Counted from the first letter of the stretch, positions 36,190-46,054 are shown. The stretch is DNA of 64,000 nt from Mediterranea massiliensis (GCA_015060685.1 SUXZ01000003.1:124001-188000), one strand, 5' to 3'. Numbers and translations are program-made. The notes: generated by a model from the sequence alone, not told the origin.

Positions 36190-37152
36190 ATGAATATAGT
36201 ATTTTTAATTGGAGGACTGCTCCTGATTCTTTGGGGAGCCAATGCTTTGACCGACGGAGCATCGTCGGTAGCTAAACGTTTCAACATTCCCGACATTGTA
36301 ATTGGTCTGACCATTGTAGCTTTCGGTACTTCGGCACCGGAACTGACCGTCAGTGTTTCATCGGCATTGAAAGGAAGTGCCGACATGGCTATTGGTAACG
36401 TAGTGGGAAGCAACATCTTCAATTCACTGATGATTGTGGGTGTAACGGCTATGGTAGCCCCCATCATGGTGACACGCAACACCCTGCTGAAAGAGATTCC
36501 GCTCTGCATACTGGCATCGCTGGCACTACTGATTTGTGCAAACGATACCCTCCTGAACGGTGCTTGGGAAAACAGCATCGGCACGTCGGATGGTCTAATC
36601 CTGCTCTGTTTCTTTGCCATCTTCATGAGCTACACGTTTGCCATTGCCGGCAATGGTAAAACAGGCGGAGAAAACGATGGCGAAGAGATAAAGACCATAC
36701 CCATCTGGAAGGCCATCTTCTTTATTGCAGGCGGACTGGCCGCACTGATTGGTGGCGGCAGTCTGTTTGTAGATGGTGCCAGCGGCATTGCACGAAGCCT
36801 GGGCGTGAGCGAATCCATTATTGGCCTGACATTGGTGGCCGGAGGTACTTCGCTGCCGGAACTGGCCACCAGCGTAGTGGCTGCCTTGAAGAAGAATCCG
36901 GAGATTGCCATCGGAAACGTAGTGGGCAGCAACTTGTTCAATATCTTCTTTGTATTGGGTTGCTCGGCCAGCATCACACCGCTACACTTGGCAGGTATCA
37001 CTAACTTCGACCTATTGGCATTGGTTATCTCGGCTGTCTTGTTGTGGCTGTTCGGTGTATTCTTTGGCAAGCGCACCATCACCCGTTTGGAAGGTAGCGT
37101 CTTGGTGTTGTGCTATGTGGCCTACACAGCTACACTGATTTATATGCTATAA
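36190..37152 (+). CDS. Calcium/sodium antiporter (CaCA family, YrbG-like)
   Basis: The 320-aa protein has about ten TM helices in two inverted repeats, each with the alpha-repeat motif: GTSAPELTVSVSSALKG with GNVVGSNIFN, and GGTSLPELATSVVAALKK with GNVVGSNLFN. These Glu- and Ser/Asn-containing repeats form the Ca2+ site. It extrudes Ca2+ in exchange for Na+ or H+. Single gene. The ATG is preceded by an (ATCATAA)n leader. Confidence 0.93.
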   Translation: MNIVFLIGGLLLILWGANALTDGASSVAKRFNIPDIVIGLTIVAFGTSAPELTVSVSSALKGSADMAIGNVVGSNIFNSLMIVGVTAMVAPIMVTRNTLLKEIPLCILASLALLICANDTLLNGAWENSIGTSDGLILLCFFAIFMSYTFAIAGNGKTGGENDGEEIKTIPIWKAIFFIAGGLAALIGGGSLFVDGASGIARSLGVSESIIGLTLVAGGTSLPELATSVVAALKKNPEIAIGNVVGSNLFNIFFVLGCSASITPLHLAGITNFDLLALVISAVLLWLFGVFFGKRTITRLEGSVLVLCYVAYTATLIYML

Positions 37153-37178
37153 AAAGGCAGAAGCAATAGAAAAATAGT

Positions 37179-37186
37179 TATCTTTG
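37179..37186 (+). promoter_or_regulatory. -7 box of cysE
   Basis: TATCTTTG matches TAnnTTTG, 30 bases before ATG 37217. Confidence 0.5.
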
Positions 37187-37216
37187 TCACCAAATTGATT
37201 AACAACAAGTAACGCA

Positions 37217-38107
37217 ATGAGTTCATTGAACTTCACAAACATCCTGACACAAACAGTCGATGAGCTGTCGGAAAGCACATCATACAAAGGACTGATTCGC
37301 CAACACACAGACGGCAACCCGTTGCCCAGTGGCGCAATGCTGTGCGAAATCGTTGAGTTGGCCCGTGCCATTCTCTTCCCTGGCTACTTTGGCAATGCTA
37401 CATTGAATAGCCGTACCATCAACTACCACATTGGCGTGAATGTGGAGCGCTTGATGGAGTTGCTAACGCAACAGATTTTGGCCGGATTGTGTTCGGTAGA
37501 GGAGAACAGCAACCAAGCTTATGGTGAAGAGCTACGCTTGAAAGCAGCCAACTTGTCGGCACAGTTCATTGCCCAACTACCCCAAATCAGGAAACTATTG
37601 GCCACCGATGTAGAGGCTGCCTACAATGGTGACCCTGCGGCTACCAGCTATGGCGAGGTAATCAGTTGCTACCCGGCCATCAAGGCCATCAGCAACTATC
37701 GCATAGCACACGAGCTGCGCCGGTTGGGCGTGCCGTTGATTCCGCGCATCATCACCGAAATGGCGCATAGCGAAACGGGGATAGACATTCACCCGGGCGC
37801 ACAAATCGGCTCGCACTTCACCATCGACCACGGAACGGGTGTGGTAATCGGCGAAACATGTATCATAGGCAACAACGTAAAGCTGTATCAAGGCGTAACG
37901 CTCGGTGCAAAGAGCTTCCCCCTGGACGAAGAGGGAAAGCCCATCAAGGGCATACCCCGCCACCCTATCCTGGAGGACGATGTCATCATCTACTCCAACG
38001 CCACCATCTTAGGCCGGATCACCATCGGCAAGGGAGCAACGGTAGGAGGCAACATTTGGGTGACACAAGACGTGGCACCAGGAGACAGAATTGTACAACG
38101 AAAATAA
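37217..38107 (+). CDS. cysE: Serine O-acetyltransferase
   Basis: The 296-aa protein has an N-terminal helical domain and a left-handed beta-helix domain with hexapeptide repeats, including GIDIHPGAQIG, DHGTGVVIGETCIIGNNVKLYQGVTLG and the active-site His (IDHGTG). It makes O-acetylserine from serine and acetyl-CoA, the first step of cysteine synthesis. It is longer than E. coli CysE (273 aa) by about 20 residues at the N-terminus. It is followed by a methyltransferase 13 bases downstream. Confidence 0.94.
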   Translation: MSSLNFTNILTQTVDELSESTSYKGLIRQHTDGNPLPSGAMLCEIVELARAILFPGYFGNATLNSRTINYHIGVNVERLMELLTQQILAGLCSVEENSNQAYGEELRLKAANLSAQFIAQLPQIRKLLATDVEAAYNGDPAATSYGEVISCYPAIKAISNYRIAHELRRLGVPLIPRIITEMAHSETGIDIHPGAQIGSHFTIDHGTGVVIGETCIIGNNVKLYQGVTLGAKSFPLDEEGKPIKGIPRHPILEDDVIIYSNATILGRITIGKGATVGGNIWVTQDVAPGDRIVQRK

Positions 38108-38120
38108 AACATACGCATCT

Positions 38121-39467
38121 ATGCAATCATTCGAGATGATAGCCAAAACCTTCCAAGGACTGGAAGAAATATTGGCAACCGAACTAACTGCTCTTGGAGC
38201 CAACGACGTACAGATAGGACGACGAATGGTTTCGTTCAGTGGCGACAAAGAGATGATGTACAAGGCAAACTTCTGCCTGCGTACAGCCATCCGCATCCTG
38301 AAACCCATCAAACACTTTAAAGCCAACGATGCCGACGAGGTGTACAAGAAGATTCAGGAAGTACACTGGGAGGATTATCTGAGTACAGACAAGACATTTG
38401 CCGTGGAACCAACCATCTTCAGCCAAGAGTTCCGCCACAGCCGTTTTGTGGCCTACAAGGTGAAGGATGCCATCGTGGATTATTTCCGCGAGAAGACCGG
38501 CGAACGTCCGGGAGTGCGGGTAAACAATCCGGATGTACTAATCAACATACACATTGCCGAGAACGATTGTACCCTGTCGCTCGACTCGAGTGGCGAATCG
38601 CTGCACCGACGCGGCTACCGCCAAGAGGCTGTGGAGGCTCCGCTGAACGAAGTGTTGGCTGCCGGCATGATTATGATGACAGGCTGGAAAGGCGAGTGCG
38701 ACCTGATAGACCCCATGTGTGGTTCGGGCACCATCCCCATCGAGGCCGCATTGATAGCCAAGAACATTGCGCCGGGCGTCTTCCGCAAAGGTTATGCCTT
38801 CGAGAAATGGCCCGACTTCGATGCCGAACTATTGGACAACATCTACAACGACGACAGCCAGGAACGCGAATTCAAGCATAAAATCTATGGTTACGACAAC
38901 AATCCGGCAGCAAACGTCATTGCAACTAACAACGTAAAGGCTGCGGGATTGAGCAAGGATATTGTGCTGAAGCTGCAAGCCTTCCAACAGTTCGAGCAAC
39001 CGGCAGAGAAAGCCATCATCATCACCAACCCGCCCTATGGAGAACGCATCTCTACCAACGACCTGCTGGGACTTTATCAGACCATTGGCGAACGCTTGAA
39101 GCATGCCTTCGTGGGCAACGAGGCTTGGATTCTCTCCTATCGCGACGAGTGCTTCGACCAGATTGGATTGAAAGCCACCCAACGCATCCCGCTGATGAAC
39201 GGTGCTTTGGAATGCCAGTTCCGCCAATACGAAATATTCGACGGCAAGTACAAGGCTTTCCGCTCGGAAGGTGAGAAACTGAAGAAATCGGATAAGACCT
39301 ACAAAACTCGCAAGGAGTCTAAACCGGAAGAGAGGAAAGGCCGCAAGGGAGATTTCAAGAATCAACCGCCCAAAAACCGCCCATTCACCCGCAAGCCTTA
39401 CGGCACCGCCTACAACAAAGAGAACGAAGATGGCTTCTACCGCCGTCCACGAAAGGAAAATAATTAA
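38121..39467 (+). CDS. THUMP-domain class I SAM-dependent rRNA methyltransferase (RlmL type)
   Basis: From ATG 38121 the protein is 448 aa. It has a THUMP RNA-binding region (about 1-160) and the SAM-binding DPMCGSGTIPIEAALIA motif. The catalytic NPPYGERI motif (about 305-312) is typical of N2-guanine methyltransferases. The C-terminal 70 residues are a Lys/Arg/Pro-rich tail (KPEERKGRKG). It resembles the RlmL/YcbY N-terminal enzyme (m2G2445 in 23S rRNA). ATG 38091 would overlap cysE by 17 bases and is not used. Confidence 0.9.
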   Translation: MQSFEMIAKTFQGLEEILATELTALGANDVQIGRRMVSFSGDKEMMYKANFCLRTAIRILKPIKHFKANDADEVYKKIQEVHWEDYLSTDKTFAVEPTIFSQEFRHSRFVAYKVKDAIVDYFREKTGERPGVRVNNPDVLINIHIAENDCTLSLDSSGESLHRRGYRQEAVEAPLNEVLAAGMIMMTGWKGECDLIDPMCGSGTIPIEAALIAKNIAPGVFRKGYAFEKWPDFDAELLDNIYNDDSQEREFKHKIYGYDNNPAANVIATNNVKAAGLSKDIVLKLQAFQQFEQPAEKAIIITNPPYGERISTNDLLGLYQTIGERLKHAFVGNEAWILSYRDECFDQIGLKATQRIPLMNGALECQFRQYEIFDGKYKAFRSEGEKLKKSDKTYKTRKESKPEERKGRKGDFKNQPPKNRPFTRKPYGTAYNKENEDGFYRRPRKENN

Positions 39468-39472
39468 TTGCT

Positions 39473-41602
39473 ATGAAATATAAACTATACACCATCCTTA
39501 CAACCATTATGCTCAGCACCACAGCCATGCCGCAAGCGTTGAGAATGCCTACATTGGAAGACCTAATCCCCGGTGGAGAGACCTACCGCTATGCCGAAAG
39601 CATCTACGGATTGCAATGGTGGGGCGATACGGTTATCAAACCCGAAATAGACTCATTGTTTGCTATCGACCCGGCCACTGGTGAAGAGACACTGCTCTTT
39701 ACGCGCCAAAAGATGAACATTGCGTTGGAAGCTGCAGGCATCAAACCCATCAGCACCCTGTACAATGTTTCATTCCCTTGGCCCGGCGATACACAAGTAT
39801 TGCTTCCTGCCAGTTCGCAATATGCCATCTACGACTGGGTAACCGGTGAAGCCAAGAAACGCAATGATATTACCACCAAAGGGGCTGCAAACTTCGATTA
39901 TCATAACAAGAGCAACAACGTTGCCTATACCATTGGCAACAACCTCTATGTAAACGGCCGGCAAGTGACCGACGAACCCGAAGGCATTGTATGCGGACAG
40001 AGTGTGCATCGCAACGAATTTGGCATCAGCAAAGGCACTTTCTGGAGCCCGAAGGGACATCTGCTCGCTTTCTACCGCATGGACGAAAGCATGGTGACAC
40101 AATATCCGTTGGTAGATATCACTGCTCGCGTGGGCGAAGTGAACAATGTGCGCTACCCCATGGCAGGCATGACCAGCCACCAAGTGAAGGTGGGCATCTA
40201 CAACACCGCCAACCACCAAACCATCTACCTGGAGGCAGGCGACCCTACCGACCGTTACTTCACCAACATCAGTTGGAGCCCCGATGAACAAAGTGTTTAC
40301 CTTATCGAGGTAAACCGCGACCAAAACCACGCCAAGTTGTGCGAATACAGTGCCGAAAGCGGCAAACTTCTGGGCGTTCTTTACGAAGAGACTCATCCCA
40401 AATACGTTGAACCCGAACATCCCATTATCTTCTTGCCTTGGAACGAAGAGCAATTCATCTACCAAAGCGAAAAGGATGGTTACAACCACCTCTACCTGAT
40501 GGACAAACAAGGAAAGATGAAGGCCCTGACCAGCGGCAACTGGTTGGTTCAAGAAGTATTGGGCTTCAATGCTAAAAAGAAAGAGGTAATCATTGCCAGC
40601 ACAGAGCAATCGCCTTTGCAATCGAACATCTATAGCGTAAACATCAAGAACGGCAAACGCACCCTGTTGGGAAGTGCCGAAGGTGTACATAGCGCACAGC
40701 TATCAACATCGGGCACATACTTGATAGACAATTATCAAACCCCTACAGAAGCCCGAATCACTGAAATCATACCCAATGGTAAAGGTAAGGCCATCCGCTT
40801 GCTCACTGCCGCCAACCCGTATGCCGACCTAATCATGCCAAGCATCGAAACCGGCACCATCAAAGCTGCCGATGGCGAAACAGACCTATACTACCGCCTC
40901 ATCAAGCCGGCCGATTTCGATCCGAACAAACAATATCCTGCAATCGTATATGTTTACGGAGGCCCTCATGCACAGATGATAACCAACGGATTCATGCATA
41001 GTGCCGGCCGATGGGATATGTACATGGCCAACAAAGGATACATCCTGTTTACACTTGATAACCGTGGCAGCGACAACCGCGGACTGAACTTCGAGAATGC
41101 CACCTTCCGCCAATTAGGTATAGAAGAGGGTAAAGACCAAGTACTGGGCGTTGAATTCCTGAAATCGCTTCCGTTTGTCGATGGCAACCGCATCGGTGTA
41201 CACGGATGGAGCTTTGGCGGACACATGACCACCGCACTGATGCTGCGCTATCCCGAAATCTATAAGGTAGGTGTAGCCGGCGGACCGGTTATCGACTGGG
41301 CATACTACGAAGTGATGTATGGCGAACGCTACATGGATACGCCCGAAAGCAATCCTGAAGGTTATGCCAACTGCAATTTGAACAACCATGCCGGCAAGTT
41401 GCAAGGCAAGTTGCTCATTATTCACGACGACCACGACGACACTTGTGTGCCGCAACACACCCTTTCGTTCATGAAAGCCTGTGTAGATGCCCGCACCTAC
41501 CCCGATTTGTTCATCTATCCGGGACATAAGCACAACGTCATCGGTCGCGACCGTGTACATCTGCACGAGAAGATTACCCGTTACTTCGAGGAAAACCTTT
41601 AA
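39473..41602 (+). CDS. S9 prolyl oligopeptidase family, dipeptidyl-peptidase IV-like
   Basis: The 709-aa secreted protein has a signal peptide (residues 1-20), an eight-bladed beta-propeller and a C-terminal alpha/beta hydrolase domain. The nucleophile is Ser580 in HGWSFGG, the acid lies in HDDHDDTCVP, and the catalytic His is in YPGHKHNV. The GGPHAQMITNGF segment is the oxyanion region. It removes X-Pro dipeptides in the periplasm or at the surface. It follows the methyltransferase gene by 5 bases. DPP4 activity is likely from length and motifs, but not proven. Confidence 0.92.
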   Translation: MKYKLYTILTTIMLSTTAMPQALRMPTLEDLIPGGETYRYAESIYGLQWWGDTVIKPEIDSLFAIDPATGEETLLFTRQKMNIALEAAGIKPISTLYNVSFPWPGDTQVLLPASSQYAIYDWVTGEAKKRNDITTKGAANFDYHNKSNNVAYTIGNNLYVNGRQVTDEPEGIVCGQSVHRNEFGISKGTFWSPKGHLLAFYRMDESMVTQYPLVDITARVGEVNNVRYPMAGMTSHQVKVGIYNTANHQTIYLEAGDPTDRYFTNISWSPDEQSVYLIEVNRDQNHAKLCEYSAESGKLLGVLYEETHPKYVEPEHPIIFLPWNEEQFIYQSEKDGYNHLYLMDKQGKMKALTSGNWLVQEVLGFNAKKKEVIIASTEQSPLQSNIYSVNIKNGKRTLLGSAEGVHSAQLSTSGTYLIDNYQTPTEARITEIIPNGKGKAIRLLTAANPYADLIMPSIETGTIKAADGETDLYYRLIKPADFDPNKQYPAIVYVYGGPHAQMITNGFMHSAGRWDMYMANKGYILFTLDNRGSDNRGLNFENATFRQLGIEEGKDQVLGVEFLKSLPFVDGNRIGVHGWSFGGHMTTALMLRYPEIYKVGVAGGPVIDWAYYEVMYGERYMDTPESNPEGYANCNLNNHAGKLQGKLLIIHDDHDDTCVPQHTLSFMKACVDARTYPDLFIYPGHKHNVIGRDRVHLHEKITRYFEENL

Positions 41603-41642
41603 TAAATTGAAAATTAAAAGTTAAAAGTTAAATCATAATTAT

Positions 41643-42917
41643 ATGAAAGTATTATTATTAGGCTCAGGAGGCCGCGAACATGCTTTGGCTTGGAAGATTG
41701 CCCAAAGCCCCAAAGTAGAAAAACTCTATATTGCACCCGGAAATGCCGGTACAAGCAATGTTGGCGAAAATGTGGATATTAAAGCAACAGACTTCCCCGC
41801 TTTGCGCGAATTTGCATTGACAAGAGGAATAGATATGATTGTTGTGGGACCGGAAGATCCATTGGTACAAGGTGTATTCGACTTCTTCAAAAACGATACC
41901 CACACCCAACACATCGCCATCATCGGCCCCACAGCCAAGGGAGCCCAGTTGGAAGGCAGCAAGGAGTTTGCCAAAGCCTTTATGCAACGCTACAACATCC
42001 CTACAGCCCGCTACAAGAGCATTACTGCAGAAACCATCGAAGAGGGTTATGCCTTCCTTGAATCGCTGAAAGCCCCTTATGTGCTGAAGGCCGACGGACT
42101 TTGCGCAGGCAAGGGTGTATTGATATTGCCCACACTGGAAGAGGCAAAGAAAGAGCTGAAAGAGATGCTTGGCGGTATGTTTGGCAATGCCAGTGCAACC
42201 GTGGTTATCGAAGAGTTCTTGAGCGGTATCGAGTGCTCGGTGTTTGTACTGACCGATAGCGAGCACTACAAGGTTTTGCCTGTAGCCAAAGACTACAAAC
42301 GCATCGGCGAGGGCGACAAGGGATTGAACACCGGTGGTATGGGTAGTGTAACTCCCGTTCCGTTTGCCAACGAAACTTTCATGGAAAAGGTACGCACCCG
42401 CATCATTGAACCTACCATCAACGGCTTGCGCGAAGAGGGCATCCTATACAAAGGCTTCATCTTCTTAGGCCTGATTAACGTAGGTGGCGAACCAATGGTG
42501 ATTGAATACAATGTGCGCATGGGCGACCCAGAAACCGAAAGCGTTATGCTTCGTTTGCAAAGCGACATCATCGACCTGTTCGAAGGTGTTTACAACGTAG
42601 ATTTGGATAAGCGCACCATGGTGCTCGACCCCCGCACGGCTGCCTGCGTAATGCTGGTTAGCGGCGGTTATCCCGAAGCGTATGAAAAGGGATTCCCCAT
42701 TACCGGCTTCAACTTGGCCGAAACATCGGACAGCATTCTGTTCCATGCCGGCACAACCGTGAAAGATGGACGCATCGTGACCAACGGCGGACGAGTTATT
42801 GCGGTCTGTTCGTATGGCGACACCAAGGAAGAGGCTTTGCAGAAGAGTTATCGCGTAGCCGATATGCTTAGCTTCGAAGGCAAATACTTCCGTCGCGACA
42901 TTGGTTTCGACCTATAA
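41643..42917 (+). CDS. purD: Phosphoribosylamine-glycine ligase
   Basis: The 424-aa protein is of standard PurD length. It has the N-terminal [12 protein letters not shown] and the ATP-grasp core with [21 protein letters not shown] and [10 protein letters not shown], whose acidic residues hold Mg2+. It ligates phosphoribosylamine and glycine, step 2 of purine synthesis. The ATG follows a T/A-rich leader of repeated AAAATTAAAAG blocks. The next gene starts 15 bases downstream. Confidence 0.96.
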   Translation: MKVLLLGSGGREHALAWKIAQSPKVEKLYIAPGNAGTSNVGENVDIKATDFPALREFALTRGIDMIVVGPEDPLVQGVFDFFKNDTHTQHIAIIGPTAKGAQLEGSKEFAKAFMQRYNIPTARYKSITAETIEEGYAFLESLKAPYVLKADGLCAGKGVLILPTLEEAKKELKEMLGGMFGNASATVVIEEFLSGIECSVFVLTDSEHYKVLPVAKDYKRIGEGDKGLNTGGMGSVTPVPFANETFMEKVRTRIIEPTINGLREEGILYKGFIFLGLINVGGEPMVIEYNVRMGDPETESVMLRLQSDIIDLFEGVYNVDLDKRTMVLDPRTAACVMLVSGGYPEAYEKGFPITGFNLAETSDSILFHAGTTVKDGRIVTNGGRVIAVCSYGDTKEEALQKSYRVADMLSFEGKYFRRDIGFDL

Positions 42918-42932
42918 TCATCCCTCTTTACC

Positions 42933-43862
42933 ATGTATAAGAGGTGGAAAGATAAAGTCATTGATAGCCGTGCCACATTGCCAATTTCCATAGCGTTGGC
43001 TCTATGTGGATGGATTGCAACCCACACACTGATTCTCCATTCGGAGGTCAGTGTGTGGTTGTTGGCTATTGTCTATGCGGTTGTAGGGTATCTGTTGTTC
43101 GAGTTCAATACCAATTTTGCTTTCATCAAGGCAAAATCGCCTATCCAGATATCGCTGTTCATACTGCTTGTCATCTCCTTTCCACAACTGTCTGCAAGCA
43201 ACTATCAACTATCTACCGTGGGAATGCTGATTGCCCTTTTCTTTCTGTTCCGCAGTCAGCAGGAAAAGCAATCGGTGGGTAACTTGTTTCATAGTTTCGC
43301 ATTCCTCTCCATCAGTTCGTTGCTTCAGCCCTGCTATGCCTGGTTGCTTCCGCTATTCTGGTTGGGTTCCAACCGATTGTTTTCGTTGAACTCCCGCAGT
43401 TTTGCCGCCAGCATCGTTGGGTTCCTTATGCCCTATTGGGTATTGTGGGGCGTCTGCTATCTGCAAGACAACCTCGCTGTATGCTACTCGCGCATAGCCT
43501 CTATCGTAGCCTTCAAGCCCTTTGGTTTTGCATTGGACACCACACAAGCCATCGGTTTTGGGTTTCTGTTGTTGCTCCTCATTGTAGCAGCCGTTAATTT
43601 CTATAGCAAGGCTTTCGGCGATAAGCTTCGCACCCGAAACTATATCCAGTTCCTCATCATCCTGACCGTGATACTTACCTTTGGCATCCTTTTCCAGGAG
43701 GGACTGTTCCAGCAACTGCTTCCCCTCTTTATAGCCATCCTCAGCCTGATTGTCAGCTACTTCTTTTCCATGTCGCGCGGACGATTGGCAAACTACTTCT
43801 TCATCTTTGTACTGATAGGCATGTTGTCGTTGTATCTTTATAATAACTTGTTTGCACAATGA
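42933..43862 (+). CDS. Polytopic membrane protein of unknown function
   Basis: The 309-aa protein has about eight to nine TM helices and no recognised domain. It starts ATG 42933, 15 bases after purD, and its stop overlaps the start of the YqaA-like gene (ATGA at 43859-43862). Tight coupling with a membrane protein and MnmD suggests shared expression rather than shared function. Confidence 0.78.
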   Translation: MYKRWKDKVIDSRATLPISIALALCGWIATHTLILHSEVSVWLLAIVYAVVGYLLFEFNTNFAFIKAKSPIQISLFILLVISFPQLSASNYQLSTVGMLIALFFLFRSQQEKQSVGNLFHSFAFLSISSLLQPCYAWLLPLFWLGSNRLFSLNSRSFAASIVGFLMPYWVLWGVCYLQDNLAVCYSRIASIVAFKPFGFALDTTQAIGFGFLLLLLIVAAVNFYSKAFGDKLRTRNYIQFLIILTVILTFGILFQEGLFQQLLPLFIAILSLIVSYFFSMSRGRLANYFFIFVLIGMLSLYLYNNLFAQ

Positions 43863-44302
43863 GCGAGTGGCTTACCGACATATTGATGGAGTGGGGATAC
43901 GTTGGGCTGTTCATTGCCACCACTTTATCAGGCACAGCCTTTCCATTCAGTTCGGAGCTGATACTGTTTGGCCTCATCAAATTCGGATTAGACCCCATCG
44001 TTTGCCTGCTCACTGCCACATTGGGCAACACCTTGGGTGGTATGACCTGCTATTGGCTGGGCCATCTGGGCAAAATGGAGTGGATAGAGCGCTACTTGAA
44101 GGTAAAGCCCGAAAAGTTGGAAAAGACCCGACGATTCCTGCAGGGCAAAGGTGCCTATATGGCTTTTTTTGCTTTCCTCCCCATATTGGGAACCCTCATT
44201 GCCGTTGCGTTAGGATACATGCGTAGCAACCGTTGGTTGGTACTATTATCCATGACTACCGGCAAGCTGCTTCGTTACATTGTAATATTATTGCTATGCT
44301 AA
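43859..44302 (+). CDS. YqaA/DedA-family membrane protein
   Basis: The 147-aa protein has four or five TM segments. The DedA-like block PFSSELILFGLIKFG and the GNTLGGMTCYWLG block match the YqaA (SNARE-associated) family. Relatives maintain membrane potential or lipid carrier recycling. It overlaps the upstream gene by 4 bases and the downstream mnmD by 7 bases. The specific role is unknown. Confidence 0.87.
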   Translation: MSEWLTDILMEWGYVGLFIATTLSGTAFPFSSELILFGLIKFGLDPIVCLLTATLGNTLGGMTCYWLGHLGKMEWIERYLKVKPEKLEKTRRFLQGKGAYMAFFAFLPILGTLIAVALGYMRSNRWLVLLSMTTGKLLRYIVILLLC

Positions 44303-44964
44303 GAGTATTCGAACCTACAGCCGACGGCAGCGGCACACTCTACGTGCCCGAACTGGATGAGCACTACCACTCCGTAAAGGGTGCACTGACTGAGTCGCGC
44401 CACATCTTCATCGACATGGGACTGGCTGCCACAGCCTCCGGCTCACCAAGCGTATTGGAAGTGGGCTTCGGCACCGGGTTAAATGCCCTGCTTGCCTGGC
44501 AATGGGCGGACAAGATGCAACGTCCCGTCCATTACACCACCTTGGAACGCTATCCGCTATCGTGGGAAGAGGTTGCGCAACTGAAGTACGAGCATGCCGC
44601 CGAACTGGAACAGATACACACCGCCGCTTGGGAGGCGGATGTTCCGCTTTCGCCCTACTTCACCCTGCATAAGATTCAGTGCGATGCCACTACCTACCTG
44701 CAACAGCAACAGAGCGATTTGTTCGACGTGGTGTTTTTCGATGCCTTTGCCCCCGAGAAGCAGCCCGAGCTATGGAGCGAATCCATCTTCCAAGGTATTT
44801 ACCAAACAATGCGCCCAGGCGGATTGTTGACAACCTACTGCGCCAAGGGTTGCATCCGCCGGTTGCTGCAATCCATCGGTTTCGTCATGGAGCGTCTGCC
44901 CGGTCCTCCGGGCGGCAAGCGCGAAATGTTACGAGGGGGGAGGTGTGTTAGTGAGTGTAGTTAG
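44296..44964 (+). CDS. mnmD: tRNA 5-methylaminomethyl-2-thiouridine methyltransferase
   Basis: From ATG 44296 the protein is 222 aa. It has the MnmC N-terminal methyltransferase pattern: GFGTGLNALL (SAM binding), LERYPL, FFDAFAPEKQPELW and the late PGGKREMLR motif. It completes mnm5s2U34 in tRNA. The longer start at 44233 lies inside the YqaA-like gene and is rejected. After KREMLR the last residues (GGRCVSECS) are read from a run of G and an intergenic GTTAGTGA tract, so the C-terminus is non-native or frameshifted. Confidence 0.9.
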   Translation: MLRVFEPTADGSGTLYVPELDEHYHSVKGALTESRHIFIDMGLAATASGSPSVLEVGFGTGLNALLAWQWADKMQRPVHYTTLERYPLSWEEVAQLKYEHAAELEQIHTAAWEADVPLSPYFTLHKIQCDATTYLQQQQSDLFDVVFFDAFAPEKQPELWSESIFQGIYQTMRPGGLLTTYCAKGCIRRLLQSIGFVMERLPGPPGGKREMLRGGRCVSECS

Positions 44965-45046
44965 CGATTAGTGATTAGCGATTAGTAGGGGCAAACTATC
45001 CTACTTGACTACTCACTACTTGACTACTAATTTTTAATTTTTAATT
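44942..45046. repeat. Intergenic composite repeat, copy 1 (upstream of znuA)
   Basis: The GTTAGTGAGTGTAGTTAGCG tract, AGCGATTAG blocks, AGTAGGGGCAAACTATC, the ACTTGACTACTCACTACTTG block and a TTTTTAATTTTTAATT leader run right up to the ATG. The same composite recurs at 45929-46054. Confidence 0.8.
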
Positions 45047-45964
45047 ATGAGATTAATATTTATCATCTGTTTGCTATTTTTAGCTTCGTGTGCCAAGGAG
45101 CAAGATAACCGTCCCGTAATAGTGGTCAGCATCGAGCCGATACGCTACTTCACCGAAGCCATTGCCGACACGCAATTTCAAGTGGTAAGCATGGTACCGC
45201 AAGGAAGTAGCCCCGAGAGCTACGACCCCACCCCACGACAACTCACCACACTGGCCGATAGCAAAGCCTTCTTGGGCGTGGGATACATCGGATATGAAAC
45301 CTCCTGGCACGACCGCTTGAAGGCCAACGCTCCCCAAGTACCTTTCTTCAACCTGTCGGAAGGCATGGAGCTGATTCATGCCGCACACCATCATCACCAC
45401 CACGAAGAACATCACCACCATGCCGGCGCAGTGGAGCCACATACGTGGACATCGCCCCGTGGTGCCATGAACATCGTTGCCCGTATAGCCGATGCCTTGT
45501 GCCGGATAGACAGCACCCGTTGTCCGCTCTATCGCCATCGGGCCGACTCGTTGCTAAACCATTTGCAACAAATAGACAGGCAGCTTTCCGGGCAGTTTGC
45601 TTCGGATAGCGTTTCGCGCACGTTCCTCATCTACCATCCGTCGCTCTCCTACTTGGCACGCGATTACGGCTTGCAACAACTCTGCATCGAGGAGGAGGGA
45701 CGCGAGCCGTCGGCAGCCCATCTGAAGCATCTCATAGAGCATTGCCGCCGCCAGGGTGTACGCACCATCTTCATACAACCCGAGTTCGACCGCCGTCATG
45801 CCGAAGCCATAGCCAAGGAGATTGGAGGCGTAGAGGTAGTGGAAATCAATCCCCTTGCCTACGAATGGGAAGAAGAGTTGATGCGGGTGATTAGTGTGTT
45901 AGTAGGGACGCGGCATGACGCGTCCGAGTGTGTTAGTGAGTTAGTGAGTGTAGTTAGCGATTAG
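45047..45964 (+). CDS. znuA: Zinc-type ABC transporter substrate-binding lipoprotein (ZnuA-like)
   Basis: The 305-aa lipoprotein (lipobox LASC) has the cluster-9 metal-binding protein pattern. It includes VSIEPIRYFTEAI, a metal-binding His-rich loop (HAAHHHHHHEEHHHHAG at about residue 110-126), EPHTWTSP and FLIYHPSLSYLARDYG. It captures Zn2+ (or Mn2+) in the periplasm. The last 23 residues are translated from the palindromic repeat (45902-45926) and GTTAGTGA tract, so the natural C-terminus has been replaced. Confidence 0.9.
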   Translation: MRLIFIICLLFLASCAKEQDNRPVIVVSIEPIRYFTEAIADTQFQVVSMVPQGSSPESYDPTPRQLTTLADSKAFLGVGYIGYETSWHDRLKANAPQVPFFNLSEGMELIHAAHHHHHHEEHHHHAGAVEPHTWTSPRGAMNIVARIADALCRIDSTRCPLYRHRADSLLNHLQQIDRQLSGQFASDSVSRTFLIYHPSLSYLARDYGLQQLCIEEEGREPSAAHLKHLIEHCRRQGVRTIFIQPEFDRRHAEAIAKEIGGVEVVEINPLAYEWEEELMRVISVLVGTRHDASECVSELVSVVSD

Positions 45965-46054
45965 CGATTAGTGATTAGCGATTAGTAGGGGCAAACTATC
46001 CTACTATCCTACTTGACTACTCACTACTTGACTACTAATTTTTAATTTTTAATT
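45902..46054. repeat. Palindromic repeat and composite repeat, copy 2
   Basis: The 25-bp element GTAGGGACGCGGCATG-ACGCGTCCG occupies 45902-45926. A (GTTAGTGA)n tract and the same blocks as copy 1 follow, with the CTATCCT segment duplicated. The two copies flank znuA in direct orientation. Confidence 0.8.

Noticed and set aside
39770..40690. 306-aa minus-strand ORF inside the S9 peptidase gene
   Set aside because: Shadow frame. The plus strand has a complete DPP-IV-like protein.
44233..44295. Upstream start for mnmD
   Set aside because: The extra 21 residues lie in the YqaA-like gene and match no MnmD. ATG 44296 fits the 7-base overlap.
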